Positions 28,501 through 37,500 of a stretch of 64,000 bases of DNA are shown piece after piece; the stretch's first letter is position 1, and each line of letters opens with the position of its first letter. The notes beneath the pieces were generated by a model. It worked only from the letters and a program-made list of their open reading frames with translations. It made no database searches and was not told where the DNA came from. The stretch lies in the NCBI GenBank assembly GCA_013396755.1, contig VWZF01005531.1:1036328-1100327 (forward strand), in the 5' to 3' direction. The position numbers and the translations under genes were made by a program. The DNA comes from Sclerurus mexicanus (taxonomy: Eukaryota > Chordata > Aves > Passeriformes > Furnariidae).

Positions 28501-31500
28501 TATATGCCAAAGTAAATGAAAAACGCATTCATGCCACCCTCTGCCAGAGGAGGTTTCACTACCACACCTCCTGCCTCAAGGAACAGCATGCTCACTGCTA
28601 GCCCAAACACTGAACTGTGATGGAAAAACACTTAAGAATACATAATCAGAGTGGCCCCATTTTCAGAAGCAAGCACATAGATTAAAGTATTCTAGAACCT
28701 AGAGTTTAGAGTGAGAGACAGTTTGCAGTTCAAAATCCAAAATGTATTTAAAACTAAGAATTGTAGAGTCAGTGTTGTTTAATTCCATTTTTCAAGTAAG
28801 ACTTCCTTTCCAATGCTTAGGCCAAATTAGTTATGCCCAGCACATTACCAACCAGCGAACCTAAGCTAATGTCCTTTAGGAGCACAGGCCATCCCTAAGC
28901 TGTACAGCTTCAGCTACAAGATGTATTATTTTGGTTCACTCAGCCTTTCTCCCATTCTTCCATAGGAAATAAAAACCCAAACCACCAGACCTGGTTAAAA
29001 CTGAAGGCAAAGCATACTCTAGCTGACAGGTACTCCAGGAAATGAGAAGCAGCAGTTTTAAATTCCTGTTTCTGGGTGTGATCAATGCAGCGGTTAACGC
29101 ACCGAAGGTATTACCTGCCACACTGACACACACGGGCTGATTTTCCAACCACACTACGTTATTTTACATAAACGTTTCTTTTAGGGGCCTTATAACCTGT
29201 GAAAAACTGGTCTGGTCAGGAAGAAAAAGTATCAAGATATGTGAACCTTAGTACAGACTCACAAATTAATTTAATACCATTTTGCAGCTATTTAGCTTAT
29301 TCAATTACTTTGCAAAGTATACCAACGTTAATAACAACTAAATCAATTTAAATCTGCCTGCATTTGAAATTTTTATGTGTTTAGGCAAGTCATTTACAAA
29401 AATTAATGTGGAAAAATCACAAACAACGCTGCCTCAAGGACTAACTTCTCATTTGCCTATTTTAACCACCTCACTTTCTGAAGATATGCTCTTAATAAAT
29501 TGTAAATTTAATTACAACACTTAAGAGTTACTATCAGTTTACTAAGAGGCATATATGAGAATGAAGTTTAAGTCACACTAAAAACTTTAAACACTACATA
29601 CAGCAGCGACAGCAAATGATTTGTTTTACACCCTTAACTTCAAGACCTGCACTGAGTCTCTGTGTTCAGAGGTACTCTGCTTAAAATAGCATTGTAATAG
29701 AAGTTATTTCCAGGACCTATCATATTCAGGGAACATAGAAATCTGATCAACAAGCTTTTGACACTGATCTAGTTTAAAAGGAAAAAAAAAACCAAAAAAG
29801 GGTGGGGTGAGGGAGCTCCTAAAAGCACAAAGATTTAAACGAATCTGAAAGAAGCGGTAGTGCTCCACATCAAAAACATATCCAGCCAAAAATACACTTT
29901 TTAACTTCACTATACACAGGAGCCATCCTATTAAACACCTTTCTCCTCTGCCATGTTATTACTTTAATTTGAAAGGTTCTATGAAATCAAAATACTGGGT
30001 TATTAGTTTAACTGCAAGTACAGTAAATCCAAATTAAGTTGGAATTACTGAGACAATTTTCACTAAAGAAACTCACCATTCTTTAACCCAGAACAATTTT
30101 GGGGAGTCTGAACTAGTCACTTAATAATGAAAGGCATGTTGAGCAATCTGTTTTCAACAGAAGAAAGACATTTCAGGAAACTGACATTCAATATTATACT
30201 ACTGTTTAAAGCCTACAGTGCAACATGAAAACCTCTTGTTCATGAAGGATCCTTCCTTTCAGGAGCCCAATTTAGCAAGATCATAGGATGAGTCAGAAAA
30301 CTAGTGTTTAAACACAAACACGTCACTGGAGGAGGTTCTAGTGAGGAGGAAGAGTAGCAATCAGCTGGAGTCATGTATTTGTTTTTCACAGCAGATAGGC
30401 TCTCTCAGCAGAGAATTACTGAGAGCAATAACCATACCACAAACTCTCAAAACTGCTTGAGAGATCTCAAGGTACCAGTGACACAGCCCAAGTTGTCGAC
30501 TGCTTTTCTTCTTCTTCCACCAAAAGGCAGAAGCCCTCTTTGAGACATAAAGCTACTTTTTACCCTCACTTTTAAAAACTACCCAAAAAAAACAACAAAA
30601 AAACCCCAATCATGACAGCAATTGTGTTGAACTAGGTAAATACTAACAATTTAGAGTAAAAATGAAACCTTTAAACGGTGTTTTCTACAGCATGGCCTAG
30701 GCCTCACATGCTGCTGCAGTGTAGAGGCAAAGTCACTTTATACAGTTCTCTGGAACAAATTTTTAAATATACCATTCTGCATGACTGCCACTCTAAACAG
30801 GTATAGTAGTAACTATTACTACCTATGTTTGTTTTAAATAGCTTGTTCCTAATTGCCAAATTTAGAACTTAAAAGAATTCACAAATAAAGCATATTTTCG
30901 TCAGGAACAAAGAAAGATGTAGGCCTTATATATTAAGTTTCAAAATACAGTCACAGCTGTCATACAAGTTTGTAAAACATCAGTGCACAGAATTTGCAGC
31001 ACAACCTCAAGAAAAAAGGCTTTTCAAAGAGGGAAAGATAAGGAAATAAATTCAGAAGGTGTTCAACTGCATGCTTCAAGTAATATTATGCATAAAAGTC
31101 TACTCCACACTTCAGTGAATTCACTAGATGGTGTTAACCTTAGGTTTACCACTTACACCGTAACTGCTTTAGGCAGGACTCTTACATTTACAAAAATTAG
31201 TCTTAAATTCAGTTAAGCGAGATACCTACAGCCCCCAAAAAAGCTGCATGAGGCGTGGGCAAGCACCTGGAGCGAAGCCACCTTCCAGGGCGCCCCGCTG
31301 GCCCCACGGCCACCTCCCCTCGCAGCCGAGGGCCAGGCACCGCCTGCGGGCGGGTCACTCGCCCCTGGCCACCGGGGCTCCTGTTTACACCCCCGGCAAG
31401 GTCCGGGCAAGTCCCCAGGGACTGTGCCCCCGGTTACCGCAGTGCCAGCCCCGGCGGCAGGCCGAGGGCCGGGGCCGGCCGCCACTCACCGGCTTGCTGG

Positions 31501-31636
31501 GGTACACCTTGGAGAGGTGCGCCTTGAGCCTGCCCACCGTCCACTCCAGGAAGCAGCTGATGGTCTGGTCGGTGTATTTCTGGTTGGGGGCCTTGATGAC
31601 GAGGGTCACCGGGTGCTCCACGACGCTCTGGTCCAT
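13353..31636 (-). CDS. HERPUD2: HERPUD2, ubiquitin-like domain ER membrane protein (8 coding exons, complete)
   Basis: The coding exons are 31636-31490, 25877-25800, 22383-22270, 20196-20039, 15890-15768, 15445-15122, 13964-13850 and 13514-13353. They sum to 1221 nt, giving 406 residues and TAA, which is the length I know for vertebrate HERPUD2. Residues about 10-86 form the ubiquitin-like domain (VTLVIKAPNQKY near the start, LVYSGRLLPDHLQLKD, YHMVHLVC). A Ser/Thr/Pro-rich linker follows, then a Gln/Tyr/Trp-rich segment (WWQQMYVRQYYMQY, 194-207). The hydrophobic stretch at 287-315 is split by Arg302, as in a membrane hairpin. An acidic segment (354-376) precedes a conserved hydrophobic tail (WSFITTFFTSLIPEGPP, 386-402). 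Family knowledge: HERP-type proteins sit in the ER membrane and work with the HRD1 ubiquitin-ligase machinery in ER-associated degradation. HERPUD1 is excluded because the C-terminal tail and length fit HERPUD2. All introns are GT-AG and the frame is intact. Confidence 0.96.
13515..13849 (-). other. HERPUD2 intron 7
   Basis: A 335-nt GT-AG intron with no recognised repeat or gene in it. Confidence 0.93.
13850..13964 (-). CDS. HERPUD2: HERPUD2 coding exon 7 (residues 315-353)
   Basis: The acceptor TACATAG|ACACC completes Leu315 and the donor is GAGATG|GTGAGTAAGG, which returns to phase 0 (115 nt). It encodes HQAGWFPFRQEGG after the membrane segment, followed by a Gln/Asn-rich polar stretch. 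Confidence 0.94.
13965..15121 (-). other. HERPUD2 intron 6
   Basis: A 1157-nt GT-AG intron, AT-rich, phase 2. I see no repeat element or nested gene. Confidence 0.93.
15122..15445 (-). CDS. HERPUD2: HERPUD2 coding exon 6 (residues 207-315, membrane hairpin)
   Basis: The acceptor TTTTTAG|CCAAGC and donor TTTATTT|GTGAGT bound 324 nt, phase 2 on both sides. The exon encodes an Ala/Pro-rich linker, the motif NEEDFNRDWLDWMYTFSRAA, and then the hydrophobic segment from Ala287 to Leu315 with Arg302 in its middle. This is the expected membrane-anchoring part of the protein. Confidence 0.95.
15446..15767 (-). other. HERPUD2 intron 5
   Basis: A 322-nt GT-AG intron, phase 2, with nothing else recognised. 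Confidence 0.93.
15768..15890 (-). CDS. HERPUD2: HERPUD2 coding exon 5 (residues 166-207)
   Basis: The acceptor TCTCCAG|CAATAT and donor CAATA|GTAAGTC bound a 123-nt exon that is phase 2 on both sides. It encodes a Pro/Gly/Phe-rich stretch (FPGQGAPAGF, YPAFSPLQM) and the aromatic WWQQMYVRQYYMQY segment. The neighbouring intron 5 is only 322 nt. Confidence 0.94.
15891..20038 (-). other. HERPUD2 intron 4
   Basis: A 4.1-kb GT-AG intron. It holds G-rich tracts near 16981-17000 and an A14 run at 18633-18646. No coding exon, RNA gene or transposon could be recognised. Confidence 0.92.
20039..20196 (-). CDS. HERPUD2: HERPUD2 coding exon 4 (residues 114-166)
   Basis: The acceptor TTTTAAG precedes AATTTAGAC and the donor is CAAGG|GTAAGT. 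The 158-nt length shifts the phase to 2. The exon encodes a polar linker ending RNLPQAQSNPIPSHQFPYLM-QG, which resembles the conserved linker of vertebrate HERPUD2. Confidence 0.94.
20197..22269 (-). other. HERPUD2 intron 3
   Basis: A 2.07-kb GT-AG intron. A 20-bp tandem duplication sits about 180 nt upstream of the exon 4 acceptor. Nothing else is recognised. Confidence 0.92.
20374..20414. repeat. Two-copy 20-bp tandem duplication
   Basis: The unit AAAATTACACTCAGGTAAAA occurs twice in direct succession with a 20-bp period. It lies in HERPUD2 intron 3. Confidence 0.85.
22270..22383 (-). CDS. HERPUD2: HERPUD2 coding exon 3 (residues 76-113)
   Basis: The acceptor is TTTTTAG|CAA and the donor TCA|GTGAGT, phase 0 at both ends, 114 nt. 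The exon ends the ubiquitin-like domain (QDEYHMVHLVCTSRTPP) and then enters a linker rich in Ser, Thr and Pro that finishes in a run of serines. The linker is probably disordered. Confidence 0.95.
22384..25799 (-). other. HERPUD2 intron 2
   Basis: A 3.4-kb GT-AG intron. It contains one CR1 3' fragment at 25401-25546, sense to the plus strand and so antisense to the gene. The rest is AT-rich with no recognised element. Confidence 0.92.
25401..25546 (+). mobile_element. CR1 LINE 3' fragment
   Basis: The sequence reads through the characteristic avian CR1 3' region: GTCTAGTGGAAGGTGCCCTG, then CCATGGCAGG, then a diverged GATTCCTTAAGGTCC and TTCCAACCC. It is heavily 5' truncated and has point differences from the usual tail, so it is an old insertion. 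The tail octamers typical of CR1 are decayed. Confidence 0.85.
25800..25877 (-). CDS. HERPUD2: HERPUD2 coding exon 2 (residues 50-75)
   Basis: This 78-nt exon follows a pyrimidine-rich acceptor ending CTCCTAG and ends at AAA|GTAAG. It encodes STKDQRLVYSGRLLPDHLQL and a further six residues, the middle of the ubiquitin-like fold. Phase is 0 at both ends, so skipping it would keep the frame but remove the domain core. Confidence 0.95.
25878..31489 (-). other. HERPUD2 intron 1
   Basis: The largest intron, 5.6 kb, phase 0, AT-rich until it enters the promoter CpG island near 31240. It contains short poly-T and poly-A runs (for example near 26786) but no recognised gene or transposon. Confidence 0.92.
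31490..31636 (-). CDS. HERPUD2: HERPUD2 coding exon 1 (residues 1-49)
   Basis: The start codon is at 31636-31634. Its context is strong, with A at -3 and G at +4. The exon encodes the first half of the ubiquitin-like domain, from MDQSVVEHPV to KVYPSKP. The donor is CCG|GTGAGT at 31489, phase 0. The exon lies inside a CpG island. Upstream sequence reads as GC-rich 5' UTR for 78 bases until it meets the N run, so any upstream non-coding exon cannot be seen. Confidence 0.95.
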
Positions 31637-31714
31637 GCTGGGGGCGGCTCCTTCGAGCCCCGCTCTGCGGGCACACCGAGCCCCTCCGCCTCGGTGCGCG
31701 GGGGGGCTGCGGGC

Positions 31715-31816
31715 NNNNNNNNNNNNNNNNNNNNNNNNNNNNNNNNNNNNNNNNNNNNNNNNNNNNNNNNNNNNNNNNNNNNNNNNNNNNNNNNNNNNNN
31801 NNNNNNNNNNNNNNNN
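31715..31816. other. Assembly gap (102 N)
   Basis: A run of 102 undetermined bases inside the GC-rich HERPUD2 promoter island, 78 nt upstream of the start codon. Such gaps are common in GC-rich avian promoters. The true missing length is unknown. Confidence 0.99.
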
Positions 31817-32144
31817 GGCTGAGGTCGGGGCCCGGCTGAGACCGTGGCCCCCGCGGTGGGTGCGTGTGCTCTCGGGAGGTCTGGGCCGCGGGACGCTTCC
31901 CGGCCCGGCGGTGCCCGGGGTGTGCTGGTCGCCGTGCGAGGGGAGGGTTTCACAGCCGGAGGGGAGGCCGCGGAACCACGAGAGCGGTGTTTGGGTGCGG
32001 AGGGGCCTCGGGTGGCACCTCGTGCCCCACTCCCGCCGGACCGCGTTGCTCGGAGCCGCCTCCAGCCTGGCCTGGAGCATCCGCAGCTCCCCCGGGCAGC
32101 CTCACCACGCTCACAGTGCAGAACTCCTCCCCAGTGCTCACTCT

Positions 32145-32825
32145 AAGCCTGCCCTTTCTCAGTTTAAAGCCATCCTGGCTTGTCCTGGCACTACACTTTC
32201 TCCATCTTTCCTGGAGGCTCCTTTCAGGAACTGGAAGGCCACAATTCGGTGACCACAGAGCCTTCTCTTCTCCAGGCTGAACAATCGCAATTCTCTTAGC
32301 TTTTCCTCCTGGGAGAGGTGCTCCATCCCTCTAATCATCTTGATGTCCCTCCTCCGGACTCGCTCCAAGAGATCTGTGTCTTTCTTGCAATGAGGACCCC
32401 AGAGCGGGATGCAGAATTCCAGGTGGGGCATCACCAGGGCAGAATCCCCTGCCTTGCTCTGCTGGCCATGCTGTTTGCTTTGGATGCAGCCCAGGACACA
32501 ACTGGCTTCCTGGGCTGTGAGTGCACATTGCTGGGTCATGTCCAGCCTCTCACCCACCAGCACCCCCAAGCCCTTCTCGGCAGGGCTGCTCTCGATCTGT
32601 TCATCCTCCAGCCTGGATCGATAGCAAGGGTTGTCCTGACCCAGGTGCAGCACCTTGCACTTGGTCTTGTTAAACCTCCTGAGATTCCCAGGGGCCCACT
32701 TCTCAAGCTTGTCTAGTTCCCTCTGGATGGCATCCTGGCATCACTGAGCTTTGGTGTCATCTGCACACTTGATGAGGGTACACTCAATCCCTTTGTCTGT
32801 GTCATTAATGGAGATACTAAACAAT
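32145..32825 (-). mobile_element. CR1 LINE fragment, ORF2 reverse transcriptase C-terminal part
   Basis: On the minus strand the translation shows CR1 ORF2 signatures: ESSPAEKGLGVLVGERLDM, then CALTAQEASCVLGCIQS, then LLERVRRR, then KLRELRLFSLEKRRLCG. Upstream at 32773-32753 the catalytic FADDT box is read as CADDT. The copy is truncated at its 5' end near 32825, lacks the usual 3' UTR, and carries frame changes, so it is dead. It ends about 35 bp from the HERPUD2 CpG island. Confidence 0.93.
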
Positions 32826-34175
32826 TTTGACTGTTTATGTTGCTCAAGAGCTCTGTCTAAAACCATAAAATAAGTTTCTGCATTTCCAGATGAACACTGC
32901 AAGCCTTTAATCATCTTAGGTGATTTTTCACTTGCTGGGAAGAAATTATTTTAGAGGATGACCTCCAAGGTTGGTGGATAAAATGACAATGAGTAAGGGA
33001 AAAGTTTGGTGCATGAGACTTCTACTAAAGATCTCTGCAATAAAAGTTGGCCTCATTAACTCAATAAAAACAACAACAAAAAGCCATAAAAATAAATTAT
33101 CTCTTGAACAAGCAAACAGTATTTTTCTTATATTTCGTTCTGTCTTTAAATGCTGTAAGTAACTACAGACGGCACAGAAGTTTCAGATAGGTTTGATTTT
33201 TCCAGTAGATAGTGTCCCTTTAATGCCAAAGAGTCAGATCTTTCATGAAGCTGGTGTGAGAAGTTTGCTAATAAAGAGAGGACTGTAAGGAGCTCCAGCT
33301 TCTGAAGGGAAAGATAAAAAGAAGAGCCTGAAGGAATATCATTAGCACCCAGGAACTAATTCTCCCTTTTAAATAAAACCCAGATACAGACAACAGCTAA
33401 TGTGAGAATTTGCAGGAACAGAAGTCTTAATTTTTATGTTTATTGACTTGTAATTACTTTCCTCTACAGCCACTCCTTTGTAAACCTTGTGCTTGAGATG
33501 GAGCACAAGACCTCTGTGTTCCTACAGCGCCTGTGGTCCTTGAGATGGCTTATCAAATTGTAAATGTGGACAACTGGTACTTGACAGCACCTTCAACTGC
33601 AATATGTGACATGCTCCTACCAGTTTCCCAGACCTTCCCTTGTTATATAAGAACAAATGTTTGCACTTGAAATTCTGAACATGCTGTAACTACTAGAAAA
33701 TGTAACTTGGAATTCCTGGGAATTTCCAAGAATAGAGTAGAATTCCCAAGCACTAGGCAAATATTTGTACATAAGGTGATGCACCAGAATGGATCAGGTA
33801 GCTGATCTGAGCGCTTGGAAGGATTAATACATGAATAGTGAGTTTTAAACTTTGCATTCAGGATGGTTGCGGTTTTATTGCGTGACAATTTGATGGTCTA
33901 TAGACACACATAGGATTTCTATAACACACATTTTAGCTGCTACACAAAACCTCAGACTTGGGATGAAGATAAGTCTCCTGAGTTACAACCTAAGAACAGT
34001 AAGATCTTTTCTGTGGTGGCATTTTAGAAGTTGCATCTTGTGCCAGCTCCGTGGGTGGGTCCCTGCACTTTGCACAGGTCCTTCGGGGTCAGAATGACAA
34101 TTGCAACAATCTCATTTTAGGACTAAAACTTAAAACTTTGAAAAAATAATTTGACATTAATTTATATTCCAAAAA
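32826..34175. other. Intergenic, nothing recognised
   Basis: AT-rich DNA between two CR1 fragments with no coding or RNA signal that I can support. Confidence 0.6.
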
Positions 34176-34251
34176 ATCATAGAATCATAGAATGGTTTGG
34201 GCTGAAAGAGACCTTAAAGATCATCTAGTTCCAACCCCCCCGCCATGGGGG
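34176..34251 (-). mobile_element. CR1 LINE 3' terminal fragment
   Basis: The plus strand reads two ATCATAGA tail units and then the avian CR1 end in antisense (GGTTTGGGCTGAAAGAGACC, TTAAAGATCATCTAGTTCC, AACCCCCCCGCCATGGGG). Only the last 75 bp or so of the element is present. It is well preserved, suggesting a relatively young insertion. Confidence 0.92.
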
Positions 34252-34470
34252 CAAAAACATCTTATGAATATACATTGTGAAGTATCATATCACACCAAGA
34301 GTCCATTTGATATTTTAACATGCAAGAAATGATGTTGTTATTCTTAATACCTGTCTGGCTTGACATACCTTGACACATCCAAGTAATCTTTTGGCATACT
34401 TGTATCGTCTGTGACATCTCTGTAGTTCAGAGGAAAAATTGTGGCAAACCATCTTTAAGAATGCTAAAAC

Positions 34471-34523
34471 TTTTTTCTCTTTCNTCTCTTTCTTTCTCTT
34501 TCTTTCTCTCTTTCTTTCTCTTC
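34471..34523. repeat. Polypyrimidine (CTTT/CTCTTT)n microsatellite
   Basis: A stretch of mixed TTTC and TCTC units with an ambiguous base at 34484, so the copy number is unresolved. Confidence 0.9.
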
Positions 34524-37500
34524 TGGTAACATAGTGAGTGTACACTGGGAAAACTCTGGATGATTTCTTTCTTTCAGTCCTCTGCAGAAGCCAGCAGGGG
34601 ACAGCTTAGGCACTGTAACACGAAGTACAATCACAGCAGCTACAAGCTGAGTTGCAACTAACAAATTCAGCCTCTTCTGTTATTTATACTAATAGCTGGG
34701 GTCATGCGAAATGACTGACCTCTATGTGGGATGACAACCAGAAAAAACTTGAGAATCTGTGTGCTCAGACACATCACTCCTCTCCAAGGCTTTTTAAAAA
34801 CTGTGCCTTACTATGAAACAATCAGAAGGATTCCCACATTCCTTCTTTAGAACAAATGACTTTGAGAAAATCACTATTTCATCCCTTGCCAAAATTTCTT
34901 CTCATAAATCACAGAATTTTCATTTCAATTAATGATCTAGAAAACCTGATGTATTAGGAGGAAAGAGTGGCTTTGTGCTGTTTGTGCTTCCTTCAGCTGT
35001 ATACATGAAACCAGAGAGGTTTATTCCCCAAGAAAACTAAAGGAAATGTCATGTTCACATGGGTTTTCTCACTCTGGAAGTGTGTATCCTCTCTTCAGTA
35101 ATAGAAATATTTGTGATTCCCAACAGTATCATAGGAATTTCCATAATGGATTTCTGTCAGGAAGATGTCTCTGGAAGCCTTTTTGTTGCCATATTAACAA
35201 TACTGACAAGCAGGTTTGACTACAAGTCTTTCAACAAAAAGTATATAATTTGTCAGTGATATTTCTATAAGCAAGCAAGCTGAAATGCCTGTCTTTGGTT
35301 TGTAGGACTTATATGCTTACGTTTCCTATATGAACCAGTTGATCCTCTCCCTAACCTTCGATCCCAGTGGTCAATTTCTATCAAATTCCACAAGGTGTAA
35401 CAGTCTCAGATATTACAATACTGAAGGCTTCCATAACTAAGGGGCTATTAAGAGAGAGAGACTTTACAAGCATATTCACTGATAAGAAAGCTAATACGCT
35501 TTCTCCTTTGTAGCCACCAGAGAATTCAAATGGAGCAGGCTGAGAGGGAAATACAGAACTACTTGCTTTCACTTGCAAATCGTGCAAAGAATGTGACAGT
35601 TTAAGGTCTGCAATAGGTGGCTGCTTGGTGAACAGACAGTAACAGGGCAGTGGGCTCCTAATGAATTAAACTGGGCTATGCAGTTCCAACAGCTGACTTC
35701 TGGAATAAAGTCCTACAAGACCAGGATCTGGTTTCTAACAGAGTGTGAAGGTGGTTTTATTGATTTTGTAAAAAATACTGTTTCCATCTAGCAAATTCCT
35801 TGTCCTTTAAAATTTCAAATAATTCTAAGGCACTACTAAGAAAAACTGGAGACAAGTCATCATTGCTGCAGACAAAGATCTGTTTTGCAAAGCAGTGAAT
35901 ATAAGAAAGTCCACTCATATAATTGATTTTTAACTTTCAGACAGCCTTTGACCTTACTGCCTACAAGAGGCTACTGAGGACATCAGTGCTGTGATCCCAC
36001 TTGTGCTTTCATCAGTAGCATTCTTGACTCATGTGACGCCCCGTTAACATTCAGGACGCAGCAGGCTGCCCACATGAAAGGCATTGCCTCGGCTCCTGCA
36101 CAGACACTGACAGGGCATTATATGATAAAGCGACACTGAGACCTGAAATAGTGTTCCTCGCTCTAAAGGTTTCCTTGTTTGCTGCTACTTGCTCGACTTT
36201 CTTTTGAGGTTATAAGCCCTTTGGAGCAGAGACTATTCTCCACAGTGTCCAGCTGTAGACCAAGCAATGAGCTGGTTGTGCTTTACGGATGTGTATGAGG
36301 TGTGGTAGGTGCATAACTGTCTGCAGAATAAGGGCTCCTTTGTGCATTACATCATGGCACAGTCCATGCTGCCCCACAGTTTGGGTCCATAACTGTAGAA
36401 GTAGTAAGCCCTAAAGGATCTCTCATAATTTGAGAACAAAGCAATATTTAATTAAAGTATAAAGAGACAAAGCGTGACTGTTTTTTTGTAATCCTTTTTA
36501 CAAGAGTGTATAATCAGTCCGTGGAACTTGCTGTCTGTAGATATTTCCAAGCCCCAGTGTTCAGGGAAGTGTCAGAAAGCATTTGGTTAGGAAAGGGCAT
36601 AGTTTATTGGGGGAATGGAGTAACTTCTCCTCCAGCTAAGAACTGCCCAAGTGCAGCCTGAAAAGATGCTTGTCTTACTCTCTATAATATACAAGTATGT
36701 TGAGGCATTGCCAATAAAAGTGTCATCCCTTTCACCTCCAGGAAGTAGTGATGGACTCATCTGGATCAACGGCAATGTAAATGTACCATCATTGGAAAGC
36801 TCACTCCTTTCTATAGTCTAATTTTTTCTTTGACTGTTTTCCGGTCTAAAACCCTAAGGAAAAAAAAAAGGCAACTTCATGGCTGCCAGAATTTTTCATG
36901 CTCAAAGGAAAAGTTCCTCTGAAACATGATAGGCTGTTGATTTACATAGCAGGTACTCTGTCAGATATTTTAAAAGCATTTTATCTTATCTTGCATAAAG
37001 TTTGTGCCAGCATCTCCAACTTCAGCTCAGACAACATAGGCAGAAATGCAAATACAGGCATTTCCTGGCATATACTCAGATAACTAGCATCTGTGCAGTA
37101 AGTGTGACGTGCTCCAGATACCTCAGATTTATATTCCCTTGAAGTGAGGTTGATCTGTGTATGTGTGCTGGCCAGTTATCAGGAGAGCCATCATTTGATC
37201 TGCACTACTGCACATCCAGTCCGGTTGCTAGTTATCCAGAAATCCCAGATACCAGACCAAATTCCTGTCTCTCTGTTTGAGCAAAATTTAGGGGGTGGGA
37301 GCAAGAAGGGACATGCATGGAAAGAATTAAGATAGGTAAGTAAATACCCAGCTTTTTATTAAAGAGAGGATTGCTCCTCCACTAACCACAATAGTGCTGT
37401 TTGTCTTGAGTTTGCCTCCCCAGCTCCCAGGATATGGTGTGAGGAAATGCCAGGGGCAGAGCAGAGCAGCACTGCTAATTCCAAGCCTTCTTCACCACTC

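Larger units (their letters stand above)
31240..32110 (-). promoter_or_regulatory. CpG island over the HERPUD2 first exon and promoter
   Basis: GC and CpG content rise sharply just left of exon 1 and stay high on both sides of the N run until about 32110. Base composition elsewhere in the region is AT-rich. The position over the 5' end of HERPUD2 makes it the promoter island. The transcription start is not determinable because the N run falls immediately upstream of the visible 5' UTR. Confidence 0.85.

Noticed and set aside
31248..32252. Long frames across the N run in the CpG island (up to 334 codons)
   Set aside because: They read through undetermined bases and overlap HERPUD2 exon 1 on the other strand. 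GC-rich DNA has few stops.
34176..34251. tRNA-like or other small RNA gene
   Set aside because: The sequence matches the avian CR1 3' end exactly in layout and carries its tail octamers.
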